DNA from: Smallanthus sonchifolius
Lineage: Eukaryota > Streptophyta > Magnoliopsida > Asterales > Asteraceae
Length of the DNA stretch: 64,000 nucleotides
NCBI GenBank assembly: GCA_023525975.1
Contig: CM042038.1
Span: forward strand, 9,549,272 to 9,613,271
Reading direction: 5' to 3'
The notes below the pieces were generated by a model that was not told the origin of the DNA, ran no database searches, and saw only the letters and a list, made by a program, of their open reading frames with translations. This document shows positions 21,783 to 33,900 of this stretch, piece by piece; position 1 is the first letter of the stretch, and every line of letters begins with the position of its first letter. The translations under genes were made by a program, and so were the position numbers.

Positions 21783-24700
21783 TCACTTGATAAGACTGGC
21801 TCGGGCCCGTGGCTCACCACCAAGTGGCCCGTTTGAGTTCATACTCGAGCATGTCTTTTTACCTTGCTGAGTGAGGTCTTTGTGAGTGTAAACCACCCCT
21901 TTATCGTTATCAACCACTTGCCCATTTCCTCTTGCGATCCTTAAAAATATAGATAAACCGAGTAAAAATATAGAAAATAGTGTTTTTTGATTAATTAGTT
22001 GTGTGAGTAACGGAAAATACCATCGGGTTGTAAGCAACCCTTCAACTCCAACGGGTCCACGAGCATGAATCCTACTTGTACTTATGCCAACCTGTCATGC
22101 CAGTAGACGGTCAATGGAAATTTTGACTAACGAGATAAACACATTGAGATGAAATTTTAAAATAATAAAAAATAAAATATGAAATATGATACCTCGGCAC
22201 CAAGTCCAAAGCGAAACCCATCACTAAATCTTGTGCTTGCATTATGAAATACAGCAGCACTGCAATTTATATATCAGGATAATAACAGTTTAACCGAATT
22301 TTAATCAAATATATAAATTAGAGCCTATAATAACTAATAAAGATGAATGTAGATATAAAAACCTGTCAACTTGATGTAAAAAGATGTCAGCAACTTCTGG
22401 GTCTTCAGTTACAATGCAATCAGTATGTGCACTGCAAAAAAAAGGAATATAAGCAATTTGTAAAAATAATATTATTACAAGATATGAATATAAATATTTA
22501 TAACTAAATAAATTAACTCGCCTTCCATGTTTGTGTATATGCTCAATGGCAGCATGCACATCATCAACAATTTCAATTGTGCAGGTCAGCGCACTATATT
22601 CATGATGAAATGATGGTGCTGCTGGAAGATTAAGCAAAGAACATGCCCTAGGCCCACCATTTATGCTCACACCTGAAAACAAAACACGTTAATCATGATT
22701 CATGGACCGAAAGAAATAACAGAGGGAGATCTTAACCATCTATAAATATATGATCCTATGGCTAAGAAGTGGTTTATTTAATGGTTCTCATTTAAACCTC
22801 TGATTGATTAGTAGATGGAAAAACGTAGTTAAAGAGATTCATGCCTTTAGTTTGAAGTTCAATGAGAAGCTCATTAACACCACCGGTTTCCATCAACTCC
22901 TGATGAACAAGAAGCGTTTCCTGGTAAAAGAATTTATATATAATTAATGTGTTAGTAAGGATTATAAAATAATATTATTTCAATAAAGATCTAAATCTTT
23001 GTATAAAAGTGATTTAGGATGTTCCTATGGGTGACTTTAACCTATTTGACCCATTCAACAGATTTGATCGGTTCACTTTTTAGCTTTTTTTTTTGTTTGT
23101 GTTTGATCCATTTGAGATAGAACGCCCAGTGTTAGAAGGAAGATGCATACCATAGCATTACAAGCTGCAGGGTAATCCGTTTTCGCATCCAAAACTATGC
23201 TCTTTGCCTTTTCCATATCAGCAGATTTGTCAACATAGACATGACATATTCCATCTGAAATATTAAAAAATCAGAACTACCATAACGCCCTTCAACCCTC
23301 GGACATCTTTTGATTCATACAGAGCATATATCATCACTTAAAACCATATTACCAGCATGGCCAAGAACAGGGATTTTTGTCAGAGATTTGATCTGATAAA
23401 CTAGTTCATTGCTGCCTCTTGGGATCACAAGATCAATTACATCATCAAGCTGCAGCATAATTGATATTTCATATTAAGCTATTAATATAGAACATTTTTT
23501 AACGAATAGAGAACAAAACTTTACACAACCAACCTTGAGCAACTCAGGAATCTCTTCTCTAGAAGTCACAAGGCCAATTAACCCTTTACCAACCGTTTCA
23601 GGGATGCATGAAGTAATAATCTATAAAATATAGCAACTTAATATTAATGAAATGAGAATATAATGAGAAATGCATCTGTATCTATAAATTTATTCAACAA
23701 AGCTGACCTTGTGCAAGATTGCATTAGAACGCTTTGCTTCCTTTCCTCCTTTCAATAGGAGTCCATTCCCAGTTCTGATGGCTAATGATGCTATCTGTTT
23801 GGTTCACAGGAAGATTTAAGACTTGCATAATAAATTGAAGGTAAAAAATATTGTGATTTCTACTTGATAATGAAACAAAGAAACCGTTTGCAAAGGAATT
23901 TAATTTTAGAAAAATAGAAACTGTCTTGTAACTTTATGTGTAAGGCAGCGTTGTAAACCTTAAAAACATCAAAATCCAACTTTTGAGTTTTATAACTTAC
24001 CGCTACAAAATTTTGCAAACTGATTTTTGGTTATCTGAAAACAAAAAGGTTTCACAAAACCTGAACTAGTGCCTCGGGGCGAGACTCGAAGATAACAAGA
24101 AGAACACCCAATGGAGATGACATCTTCTCTAAGATGAATCCATCTGACAGCTGGATGCAACAACAGTCGTTAGATAAAACATTTAATTTTTAAGGTAATA
24201 TTATTTCAATGAAAAGATCAGCATGCTAATAATAGCTTACCTCTGTTCTCTTTAATACTTGGCCAATTGGCTCTTCCATATTCGCAAGCACACGGATTGC
24301 TTTTGCAAGACTAGAGACCTATAACATATAACAAAAACAGAATCTCAAAATAAAAATTAAAAAAGAAACAAAAATCAGTGTTCTACATTATTAATAAAGA
24401 TCAAAATTTAAAATGTGCCTTGCCTTCCCGGGCTTTAGAAGCAACCTAGAGACTAATGATGATCCATATCCATCATCTAGTGCAGCAGCCACATCAGCTT
24501 CATTTTCATGAACTATGATTTTCTCGTTTGCTTCTAAAGCATCAGCTATTGCTAACAGAATTTTGCTCCTCTCTTCTGCGGGCATTGCCTGCATTAAAAA
24601 TAAAGGTCAAAACGGGTAACTATTTGACATGAAACACTCTTTGTCCAAAAGAATTTAAATTAACTACAGTGTCAAATTTGATTACAAAAACTATCATTTC

Positions 24701-27700
24701 AATAAGGGTCTCTTTTTCGCAAAACTGTGGTTCTTAAGATCACACCCATTCGAATCGTTAGAGATTAAACAGATCCTGCAATGACCCAATTCATAAGTAA
24801 ACAGGTCAAAATTGCCACCATTTAGACCAATTAAACTCTGATTAGACAACCTTAATTAGAGTGAAACAATCTAACAATACCTGTAGAAGTCTAGAACTTT
24901 CCCTTGCTGCAAATGTCATTTCACTTGCATTTAGTTCTCCACTTGGGACAAATGTATGAGCATCTCTATGAAACAGTGTACCAATGCGCTGTCCTCTTAG
25001 AACTTTTATAATATTGTCACCCGCAAAGCCACTTCAAAATCAATGAAAAGACACCATATTTAAATTAATGTAATAAAAACATCATTCTGAAGCACGAAGA
25101 ATGGACACGTGTCAATACCTGGTGATGACAACAGGGATGCCAGCTTGAGAAGCATATACAGCAGCTTTGACTTTAGCAGTCATACCACCTCTTCCCAACC
25201 TAGATTTGTCACCAAAAGTGATGGTGTTTTCCAGTTTTTCCTTAATGTATGTATGAATTAGCTTTGATTGAGGATCACTGGGTGGCCCGCTATAAAGACC
25301 ATCTACATCACTTAACAGCACAAGAAGATCAGCTTTTAACTCCAAAGCCAGTAGAGCTGCCAAGCTGTCATTATCCCAGAATATTCCAGAAGAATCCTAT
25401 AAAAAATATTCAAACTTTGAGATATCTGTATTTAAGAATTTATAGTTGGAAAATAACTAAATAAGGGTCCTAAGTATACCTCATAGGGAGCTCTGCGAGT
25501 ACTAATGGAATCATTTTCATTAAAAACAGGAATAACTTTTAAAGACAGCAATGAATCCACAGTTTCAGTAAGTTGTTTCCTAAATTCTGGACTTCTAAAG
25601 TCATTATCAGTCACGAGAAGCTGTGCTGATGTCACATCCAACTGTAAATAAAATCAGTAAGCATTGTTGAGCATTGGAAAAGGTTAAATGACCAAAAGGC
25701 CCATGGATTATGGATTTTACCTGGCTAAACAATGTATCATAAAGTGCCATAAGACCATTTTGTCCTACAGCTGCACACGCCTTACCATCAAGCTCAGCTT
25801 GTGGTTTCTGAAGATCCGCAAAGCTTTAAGAGAAGAATCATTATTAGTCACTGATATAATAACTATCTTATTATGTACTATTATTATTATAATTGGACTT
25901 AGTAACTTAATCCTTGAACACGAACAAAAGGTTGGTGGGTAAGCAAATGAATTTAAAATCCCAAGAATAGCAAGCCAAATTGGCTTCTGAGAGATGCAGA
26001 ATATAAGAACTTGAAACAATACCAGATTAAATCTCAGTTTAACTTAGATAAGATAAGACAACCATATTTAGTAAAAGCGATGCAGAAATCAAAACATGTT
26101 TTAAGTACTATAAATTTTATTATGATTCATTATTAGTTTTAATTAGGTATTGGCATTAGATATCTTTCCTGAAGTGCTTGGCACAGAATTGAGTAGATGT
26201 CAAACACTAGATAGAAGTTGAGTAGAAGTAAATCCTTACTTTCTTGATAATCTTACACCCAGCTAAATATTCATAATCATTGTTATTTATTAAAAGGGTA
26301 AGTTACATGATTTCCATATCTGACTTGCATCACAGATTATTAACTAGTTAGTGCTCAAACTGATCACATAATATGTAATCTGGGTAGTAGTTTAGAAAGA
26401 CCTGGGTCGGCTTATAATTTGAAAAAAAAACATCTCTTGTAATATCATAGGAAAAATATGCGGTGGCATTTAAATCTCAAGCTTGGTTTAGAAATTAAAA
26501 AGTTAGATGGTTACGGTTTAATCATTGTCTTTTCTAAAAGGGGCAAACTATGAAACTTACAGAGGGATCATGGCCACATCGCCACATCCATTGCACTTAA
26601 ACATGTCAATGAATGGGGTCATGTCCTGTTTTAATATTCTTGAAGACAAATAAAAATCAACCCAGAACATCATCAAATAAAGGAAAAAAAGACAACATCA
26701 CATTTTGTTCAAGAAATTATCATTTGATCACCAATTATCATCATAGAAGAGTGATTAAACAGTCTATCACTAAATGTTAAAAGATCCAAGATATATACAA
26801 AACGGACCTCAAAATCAACAATAATATCATGCAACAGAAATAAATAAATAAAAATTTCATAAAGAACTTTCTAACTAATAGAAAATTCAGCAGTAACTAT
26901 ACAGATTAGAATCCATGAGACACTTTAGAGCTACTAAGTACCTGCTATTGATCAATTTCCTGTATCTAAGCCGTTGACGACCAGCTCCAACAGCACCAGA
27001 TGACACCAAGATAACCTCAAACCCTTCAGAGTTTAGTGCTTGAATCTGCAGTTAAGCGAAACAACACTTTGAACATTTTAAGGACCTCAAATATTTTTGC
27101 AGAAATTTGTTTTTGTTATAATAATCCACCTGCTCACAAAGTGCTCCTAATCTTCCAAGTGCAAGCCTTCCATCATCTCGTGTGACAACAGCCGTCCCAA
27201 CCTTCAAACCATTACCAAACCAAATGAACATGTTATGTAGATATATTTCACAAATACCTAGCATAAACAAATCGAAAAAGGAAAACTGTAAAAAAAATGA
27301 TGTAACGAAATATCATTTTTTTGAATCGGAATTGGTCATATTCATAAATCTATCTCAGCCACACTATTCTAGAGGTGATTTTCATTTTTCCTTATTTATA
27401 ATAGCAGATGTCTTTAGTTGGAAACAAATTCTAAACAGTTCATCTTGATCAATCCATTTTAGAGATCTAATTTAGCATATCCCTAGAACATCACAAGTAA
27501 CCCCTCTCAAAGAAGACAAATGACACATGTAGTTAATCTAATTGCCTCAATTATTATTTGCTAATCAATACATGATTCTCAAAAATTTAGCTGACTATTA
27601 GAATATTACTAGGTTGCTGCTATGTGACTTTTTGATGATATCATGAACAAATCCAGAACACACATGAACAGGGCTCAGATGACTAAATAAACTACCAGAT

Positions 27701-27986
27701 TACCACTGCCAGTACAATTTTAATCTTAATTACTAAAAAAAAATCCTAAACCCTACCAAAACAAAATCAAAATGAACAAAACCTCCAAATCCCTAACAAC
27801 AGATCATAATTTTGCGTGATCAAACAATAAACACACACGTATATTCAATCAAACAAATGCCACATCTTCAAACTGAAATTTGAGCTAGTAACGAATACGA
27901 TTAAAGTGTATGTAATTAACAATCACCTTGATAACGATCCGCCTAACATCTTTAAGAAACACGCGAGTTGGATCGATCGCTTCCAT
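21783..27986 (-). CDS. P5CS: delta-1-pyrroline-5-carboxylate synthase
   Basis: Bifunctional enzyme that phosphorylates glutamate and reduces glutamyl phosphate to the semialdehyde, the rate-limiting step of stress-induced proline synthesis. Twenty exons: 27986-27927, 27201-27130, 27045-26942, 25823-25721, 25641-25480, 25396-25119, 25031-24881, 24588-24424, 24318-24241, 24150-24061, 23794-23708, 23620-23534, 23449-23353, 23254-23151, 22920-22845, 22672-22522, 22431-22363, 22259-22193, 22091-22021, 21939-21783. They give 742 residues in unbroken frame. The kinase half has IKVGTAVVTRDDGRLALGRL and SSGAVGAGRQRLRY; F128 in TDNDFR matches the residue that sets proline feedback in Vigna. The reductase half has GKEAKRSNAIL and YPAACNAMETLLVH with likely catalytic C543. 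Three introns (after exons 8, 15 and 16) need GC donors. The C-terminus runs about 25 residues past the usual end and may be read-through of one more intron. Confidence 0.95.
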
Positions 27987-28160
27987 TGTTAGAGCTTAAA
28001 GTGTGTGAGTGTTTGTGTGGTGGATTTGGCACCTGTCTTCTTCCTCTTCGATGAATGAGAATGATACTCGTGTACGACTCGACTCAAATCGTAGGGTTCA
28101 TCTTCCATCTGATTTTTGCAGCGATTTGTTCGCGTATATATACATATACATGCAAAATCG
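27987..28160 (-). promoter_or_regulatory. P5CS 5' leader and core promoter
   Basis: On the coding strand a TATA-like run (GTATATGTATATATACGCG, 28133-28151) lies about 150 bases before the start codon. The leader is pyrimidine- and CA-rich. The same promoter is duplicated at 43268-43430, where the TATA-like run is shorter. The call is by position and composition. Confidence 0.5.
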
Positions 28161-28544
28161 ACATTTTCGTCTGTATGGTTATCGCTTTCTAACATTTTCG
28201 GCCATTATATTTCCATTTCTCACATTTTTAATCCATCTTTTTATCTCTTTTTTTTTTTTTCACAAAGCCGTCGTTATCATTAATTAAATCACGGTTTTTT
28301 TTTTTTCTTTAAATGACTTATTATAGTCCTTTTAAATTTCAAAAGTAACGTCATGCCATAATTGTCCATACATTTTGTTTTTTAATCAACTAAATGATAA
28401 TGTTTAGAATAGACATTTTTTTTAAGAAGAATAGCACCTCATCTCAAATTTTAAATATCATTATAAACGTATATAATGCATCTCTCTAAATAGTATGTTT
28501 TAAATAATATTCTTTACGTTATGATTGACTTTATATGGTTCGTG

Positions 28545-28658
28545 TTCATCCTTGAGGGTATCGGGGACAAACTCTTGAAAAACACTCAAGGATGAATGAA
28601 TGTCAGCAGGTTCGGGCGGGGGTGGGGGTCCATCCTTTGATGTCGATGTCTCGTTCAT
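28545..28658 (-). other. small open frame conserved in both duplicate copies
   Basis: The minus strand reads MNETSTSKDGPPPPPEPADI, continuing with SSLSVFQEFVPDTLKDEHEP. The copy at 43935-43729 stays open for 68 codons; the left copy leaves frame sooner through a one-base difference. A proline run and acidic residues are the only features. It could be the first exon of an unknown gene or chance. I do not recognise it. Confidence 0.25.
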
Positions 28659-28749
28659 GCTTTGCTTATTTATATTTAGGTGTATTTAACAATAGAAAGG
28701 GAGGCAGAAACACAAGGGATGTGTTGGTGAGCAAAGGAGAGAGGGAGGC

Positions 28750-29370
28750 TACAGGTGAGTAAAAAACCGAATTAAACGAACCAAAACCAAATTAACCAAA
28801 AAAACCGACCCAAACTAAAAATCGATGGTTTGGTTTTATATTTTTTGAAAACAAAAAATTACGGTTCGATTTTATATCTTTCGAAAACCGAACCGAACAT
28901 ATACATATTAAATTTAATTATATATATTATGTGTATGCACGTTTCAAAATATATATTATATTATGTTTTGTGTTTGTATGTTAAAAATGTATACATATTT
29001 TTGTTACAAGTATTTGCATTAATAGTAGGTTATGATTTATATTTGTTTTTTGAATTTATAGATTGTATTGTTTATTTTTATGTTGAGTGTTTTTTAAGAA
29101 ATTAATGATTTTTGTAGCCCAAAATGTTTAGGTCCAAATGTGTAATAATGAATTAATTATTAGTTAATAAAAAGAAGAAAAATTAGGCCCAAAATTTTAA
29201 ACTCCAGGTGATTATTTTGGGTCATTTTCTTTCATCCCAAAAAATTTAAGCCCAACTGATTTTAAAACCGAACTCATTGTAAAAACTGAAACCAAACGGT
29301 TTTCAAAAAACTAAAAATCGAACTTTCGGTTTTAGGTTTGGTTTTACCCAAAACCGACCCATACACATCC
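28750..29370. repeat. foldback repeat with AACCGAA/TTCGGTT ends
   Basis: Both ends are full of AAAACCGAACC-type words in opposite orientation (28770-28890 and 29270-29355), ending AAAACCGACCCATACACATCC. The architecture is that of a MITE. It is present in both duplicate copies (also 44040-44660), so it predates the duplication. The frame at 28830-29105 inside it is not a gene. Confidence 0.5.
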
Positions 29371-29876
29371 TATGGGAGACTATATATTTGAGACTAAGGA
29401 GCTAAATTTTAAGAAACGTACTTAAAAGTTTTGAATTTAGAGATGGTTTCGTCTAAAAGACATAAGGTTGCATCTAATACCATTACGAGTATGCAAAACG
29501 AGCATGGTAAAGTTATTATTTATACAATAGTTTTGCATGTTTATTGAAAAACATCTGCCATCATTTTACGAAGAGTTTATCATATTAGAATATGATAAAA
29601 TATTTTTCGTTATACTTTTTATCTGGGAGCATCATTTTTTATCTTTTACGATATATAGGTAAGGGTTATCTTCGTTTCATCCTTCTCAGACCTTACTTTT
29701 AAATGAGATTTTGTTAGGTATGTTTGTTCATTTAGTTTTCATTATACTTTACGTTTTTAAGTTTTCAGTTTAAATAACTTTATTATAATAACATACGAGG
29801 GCATACAAGTGTAAAGTATGAGAACCCAAATTTAAAATATGCTAAATATAATAAAAACGATATTTTATTTTACATA

Positions 29877-30313
29877 TCTATATCTATACTATCTAATAAA
29901 TAAAGGTTTTCCTTGCCACATGTCGCCTCCATATTCACACTCATCATTTTTTTCTCGCCTCTCTCTCCTATTAAATACATTTCCATCTTTTAATAATAAT
30001 AATATATTAAAAAATACTAATTAAACTAATAAAATACATTTATTTAAATTATCTTTTATCATAAAAAATGTTGAAATCTAATTATTTAACTTTTATTTTC
30101 AATCAAATAGTAATGAAAGTTAAATCATATTAAATAATAATTAACGTATTTTCAAAACCCAATTATATATTAATTTTTACATATTTTAAAATTTATTTTT
30201 TATCCTTAGTATATGTAATACATTTTTACACCTGTAAAAAAAATATATAAAATTTTTAGAATTGTATGTAGGATATTTTTCACCCCGTATGTAATACACG
30301 AGGTCTAAGTTAG
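29877..30313 (+). mobile_element. non-autonomous Helitron with an empty site in the sister copy
   Basis: The 437-bp insertion begins TCTATATCTATACTATC and ends GTCTAAGTTAG, after a hairpin-forming GTAATACACGAG stretch. The right duplicate reads TTTACATA|TATAGTTT at 45161-45176 with no insert, which fixes both ends to the base and shows insertion between A and T without target duplication. All are Helitron hallmarks. There is no coding capacity. Confidence 0.88.
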
Positions 30314-30412
30314 TATAGTTTATATTTAAATCAATTTTTTTTATATTATTCAGGAAACTACATATGTAACCACCCTAATCATTGTGTTCCCATATATATC
30401 GGATTGAATTTA

Positions 30413-32011
30413 GGGATATTTACCAAAATAGCCATTTGACCAATCCCATTTTTAAAAATTGCCTTTGACTTTTTTTTTTACCAAAATAGCCAACCAATTA
30501 GGTCGTGCCATTTGTTAAAATGGCGAAAATTTGGGCCAAATTTTCGCTAAAAATTTGATTTTTCGCTAAAAAACATCTGGTTTTTCGCCAAAAAAAATCA
30601 GAATATATAGAATTTTCGCCATTTTGAAAAATGGCGAAAAAATATGGGATATTTTCGCCATTTATTATTAAAATATAATTTAATTTTTTAATATTAAAAT
30701 ATTATTATTTTTTTTAATTTTTAAATTTTCGCCTTTTTTAATATTTAAATTTTTTTCAATTATTTTTCAATTATTATTTTTTTCAATTTTTGTAAAATAA
30801 TAAAATATAATTTTTATTTAAAAAACGAATTTTAATAAAATATTATTTTTTAAAAAATATTTATACCTCTCCCTACCATTCATTTTTTCATCACTTATCT
30901 AACAAACTTCATCAAATATTTATACCCCTCTCTACCATTCATTTTTTCTCCACTTATCTAAACAAATATTTATAATGTCTTGTAATATTATTTTATGTAC
31001 CGGTGGAAAATGAGATTTTGTTAACGGTGTTGAGGAATATGTTCCTGTAAAAAAAATGTTTTCGACGTGTTTTTTATGTTCCTAGTAATATTAGTTACGT
31101 GAGTTTGAAAAATCTTATTTATGAAAAATGTGGGTTTAGCAATGAAATTCGTTTTTCTTATAAAATGTCTACTCTGCATAAAATACATCCAAGTTCTGTT
31201 CAAAAATTTCGTTTAATAACCAATTAATTATTTTTATTTGTTTCCAATATTACCAATTAATTTAACAATTAATTTTTTCAAAATTGGCGAAATTTAGTTT
31301 TAACTTTTTGTCTTTCAAACGTCTGTCTTTCATCTCACAGGCAAAATTTAATCCAAAATTGGCGAAAAATGTGGGCCACGTCACACCAAAATTGGTGAAA
31401 TTTAACAATTAATATTCCAAAATTAATTTTTGTGAAATTGACGGAATTTAATAACCAAAATTTAACAATTATTTTTTTTTAGTTTCCAATATTACCAATT
31501 TAATAACCAATTTTTGAAATTGGGGAAATTGGCGAATTTAATAAAATGTGGGTTTAGCAATGAAATTCGTTTCATAGTAAAATATTAGTTTTGGAAATTG
31601 GCGAATTCAAAAATTTCGTCAATTTTGATAAAAAAAACTAATAAAAAAATTAATTATTTCTGTATTTTTCACAAATTTCAAAAATTAATTTTGGTTATTT
31701 TAATTGTTAATTGTTAAATTTTGGTTATTAAATTTTGCAAATAACCAAAAATTTCGTTTTCCTTATTAGTAAATTCCGAAAATTTCACCAAAATTTCGCC
31801 ACTTTTTCCAAAATTTCGCCACTTTTTCCAAAATTTCGCCAATATCAAAACTTTCGCCATTTTTCAAAAAAAAAAATTTGAAAAAAAAAATTATTAAATT
31901 AAGGCGAAAAATTATGGGAAGTTTTCGCTATTTTGGCTATTTTGGTAAAAAAAAGTCAAAGGCTGTTTTTGAAAATGGGATTGGTCAAATAGCTATTTCG
32001 GTAAATATCCC
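30413..32011 (+). mobile_element. Mutator-like element with 9-bp target duplication
   Basis: The 1599-bp insertion is flanked by TTGAATTTA at 30404-30412 and 32012-32020; the sister copy has the single site at 45232-45240. Terminal inverted repeats of about 80 bp start GGGATATTTACC(A/G)AAATAGC. The interior is AT-rich with many TTTCGCC/GGCGAAA words that can fold. A 9-bp duplication and long inverted ends indicate the Mutator superfamily. It lacks a usable transposase. Confidence 0.9.
30975..31217 (+). pseudogene. MuDR-type N-terminal fragment inside the Mutator-like element
   Basis: The plus strand reads MSCNIILCTGGK, a stop, then DFVNGVEEYVPVKKMF, and in another frame VPSNISYVSLKNLIYEKCGF followed by SNEIRFSY. 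The GGK/W opening and the PSNISYxxLxxLIYEK pattern resemble the N-terminal domain of MuDR-type transposases. An in-frame stop and a frameshift make it non-functional. Short length limits certainty. Confidence 0.5.
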
Positions 32012-32164
32012 TTGAATTTAACAGTTAGAATATACATATTACTTTTTTATGCATTTATTGATTTAAAAACATGATTATTATAATTTGGAATCAAATTGTC
32101 TGTAAGTATGTTAGGAAAGAGTGTTTCAACACGTAACAATATTACAATAGTCATACTCCATCAC

Positions 32165-32313
32165 CGGTGGCGGATTCAGGAAAATTTCGAAGGGGGTTCA
32201 CCCTATAATATTTTAGAGGGTTCACCCCAGTTTTTTTACCTACCGTTACCCTAAATTTTCGAAACTCGGGGGGTTCCTGTGAACCCCCTCGGCTCTTACT
32301 AAGTCCGCCCCTG
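32165..32313 (+). mobile_element. 149-bp hAT MITE
   Basis: Flanked by TCCATCAC on both sides (32157-32164 and 32314-32321), with the single copy in the sister duplicate at 45359-45366. Ends are CGGTGGCGGATTCAGG and AAGTCCGCCCCTG, imperfect inverted repeats of the CAGGGGCGGAnTT hAT type. There is no coding content. Confidence 0.9.
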
Positions 32314-32619
32314 TCCATCACATTATCTTCGTTGCAGTTAAGAATATTTTAAAACATGCACATGACATATAATAAGGGTTCTCTTTCTCTTATGTGTAAC
32401 CCTCTTTCTCATATTTATATTTTTACTTGTCGCATCCACTCTTTTAAGTTATCAACTCATACTATCTCATATTTTTATTTTTACTTGTCGTATCCCTTTT
32501 TTAAAATTGTCAACTCAAACCATCTCACCCTTTTAGTTGCAAACTCGTCACTTCAATACCATCTCACCCGTTTAGTTGTCAACTTGTCACTTCAATACAA
32601 AATACTTGGAGAGTGTTTT

Positions 32620-32950
32620 ATGGTGGGGAGGATTTGGGAGTTGGTGGCTACTTGGTTGAAAGAATCGTTACCGATGATTGGGTTTTCTAATGGCTTCTGG
32701 ATTGGTTCGATAATATTAATCTCGCAAGGAATAAGAAGGAGCTTCTTGGATCGATTATTTTTGTGGTTTGGTGGGCGGCTTGGAATCTAAGGATGATGTG
32801 GTGTTCTTGAAGAATCAGATCAAAAAATCGTTGTTTTTTGATGAAGTTGTGACTTTTTTTTTCTGTGGTTTGGTAGTAGAAACAATAAATATAAGATTTT
32901 TAATTTGGACATAGTGGTTACAAAACCCTTTAAACTTTATCTAATGTTAA
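32620..32950 (+). pseudogene. LINE C-terminal (RT zinc-binding region) fragment, left copy
   Basis: One plus frame reads ...WVF(E/*)WLLDWFDNINLARNKKE, then IIFVVWWAAWNL, then after a frameshift NDVVFLKNQIKKSFFDEVVT and FSLWFGSRN. The WxxWNLRND(V)VF pattern is characteristic of the region after the reverse transcriptase zinc-binding domain of plant LINEs. It is degenerate and duplicated at 45650-45960. Confidence 0.6.
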
Positions 32951-33049
32951 CCTAATTGAAGCAAACAATAATACTAAGTAGCCACCGCCCCCAGCTACCA
33001 CTAAAGTTAACCTAATTGAAGTCAAGCCAAAGTACGGGGGCCCGGTGGT

Positions 33050-33895
33050 GCCCCACTAAAATCTCTAACCTTTATTCGAAGTCTCCATGATTCCTATCAC
33101 TAATCATGTTCTTAGAGAGATGCAAGTCTAACAAACCTGATATGTTTGTCTCATGTCAATTTAGTCTGCCTCTGCACATCTTCCCCTCCATTGTGATAGA
33201 TTTCCACGCTCCTTATAGGTGTTGTCATCTGTCTCCTCCGAACCATCTCAATCCCCCCTCTCTTATCTAATCTGAAGTGAGTGCTACCCCTAATCTAGCC
33301 CTAAAAACTTCATTATGTTCCCGCGCATTCACCTCAATATCCTCATCTCTGCTGCCTCCAGCTAGCTTGGTTCTTCTTAATTGCCCAACAGTCGGTTATG
33401 TATAACACAGTCAGCTGAACTTTAACTCTATATAATTCCCTTTTAATCTCTTTGGAAATCTCTTGTCACACAAAACACATGTGGTTGCCCTCTACTTGCA
33501 TCAACTTGCCTACACGCGGGGGATATATCGTAGTCCACTTCCTCGTCACTTTGAACCCAAGACCCTAAGTATATGAACATTTTTTGTCTATGGTACCATT
33601 GGACCTTCAATACTAAGTTAGGTGTCCTCCTAAATGTTCGCACCGTTAAAGTTACAATGAAGGTACTCGGGTTTAGAGCGACTTATCTTTAAACCTTTGT
33701 ATTGTAAGGCTGCATACCACTCCTCTAGCCTCTTGTTCATATTCGAATTACTTTCTACTACTAGCACAATATGATTTGCGAATAACATGTATCACAGGAT
33801 AGCCTCCTAAATCGACTTGGACAACTCATCCAAGACTACTACAAAAAAAAACGAGCTCAACGCGGACTTGTATCGGGAAGAAATTTGTATCCCCC
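33050..33895 (-). pseudogene. LINE reverse transcriptase relic, left copy part 1
   Basis: Minus-strand fragments such as VQWYHRQKMFIYLGSWVQSD (33600-33540) followed by DEEVDYDI match the region after the RT catalytic core in plant L1-type LINEs (FxYLGSxIQxDGEID-like). Frames are broken throughout. The relic is split by the Tekay insertion; its other part is at 42753-43140. Confidence 0.65.
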
Positions 33896-33900
33896 ACAGG

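Noticed and set aside
28830..29105. 91-codon ORF found in both duplicate copies (also 44108-44383)
   Set aside because: It lies inside an AT-rich foldback repeat; identity between copies comes from the recent duplication and not from constraint.
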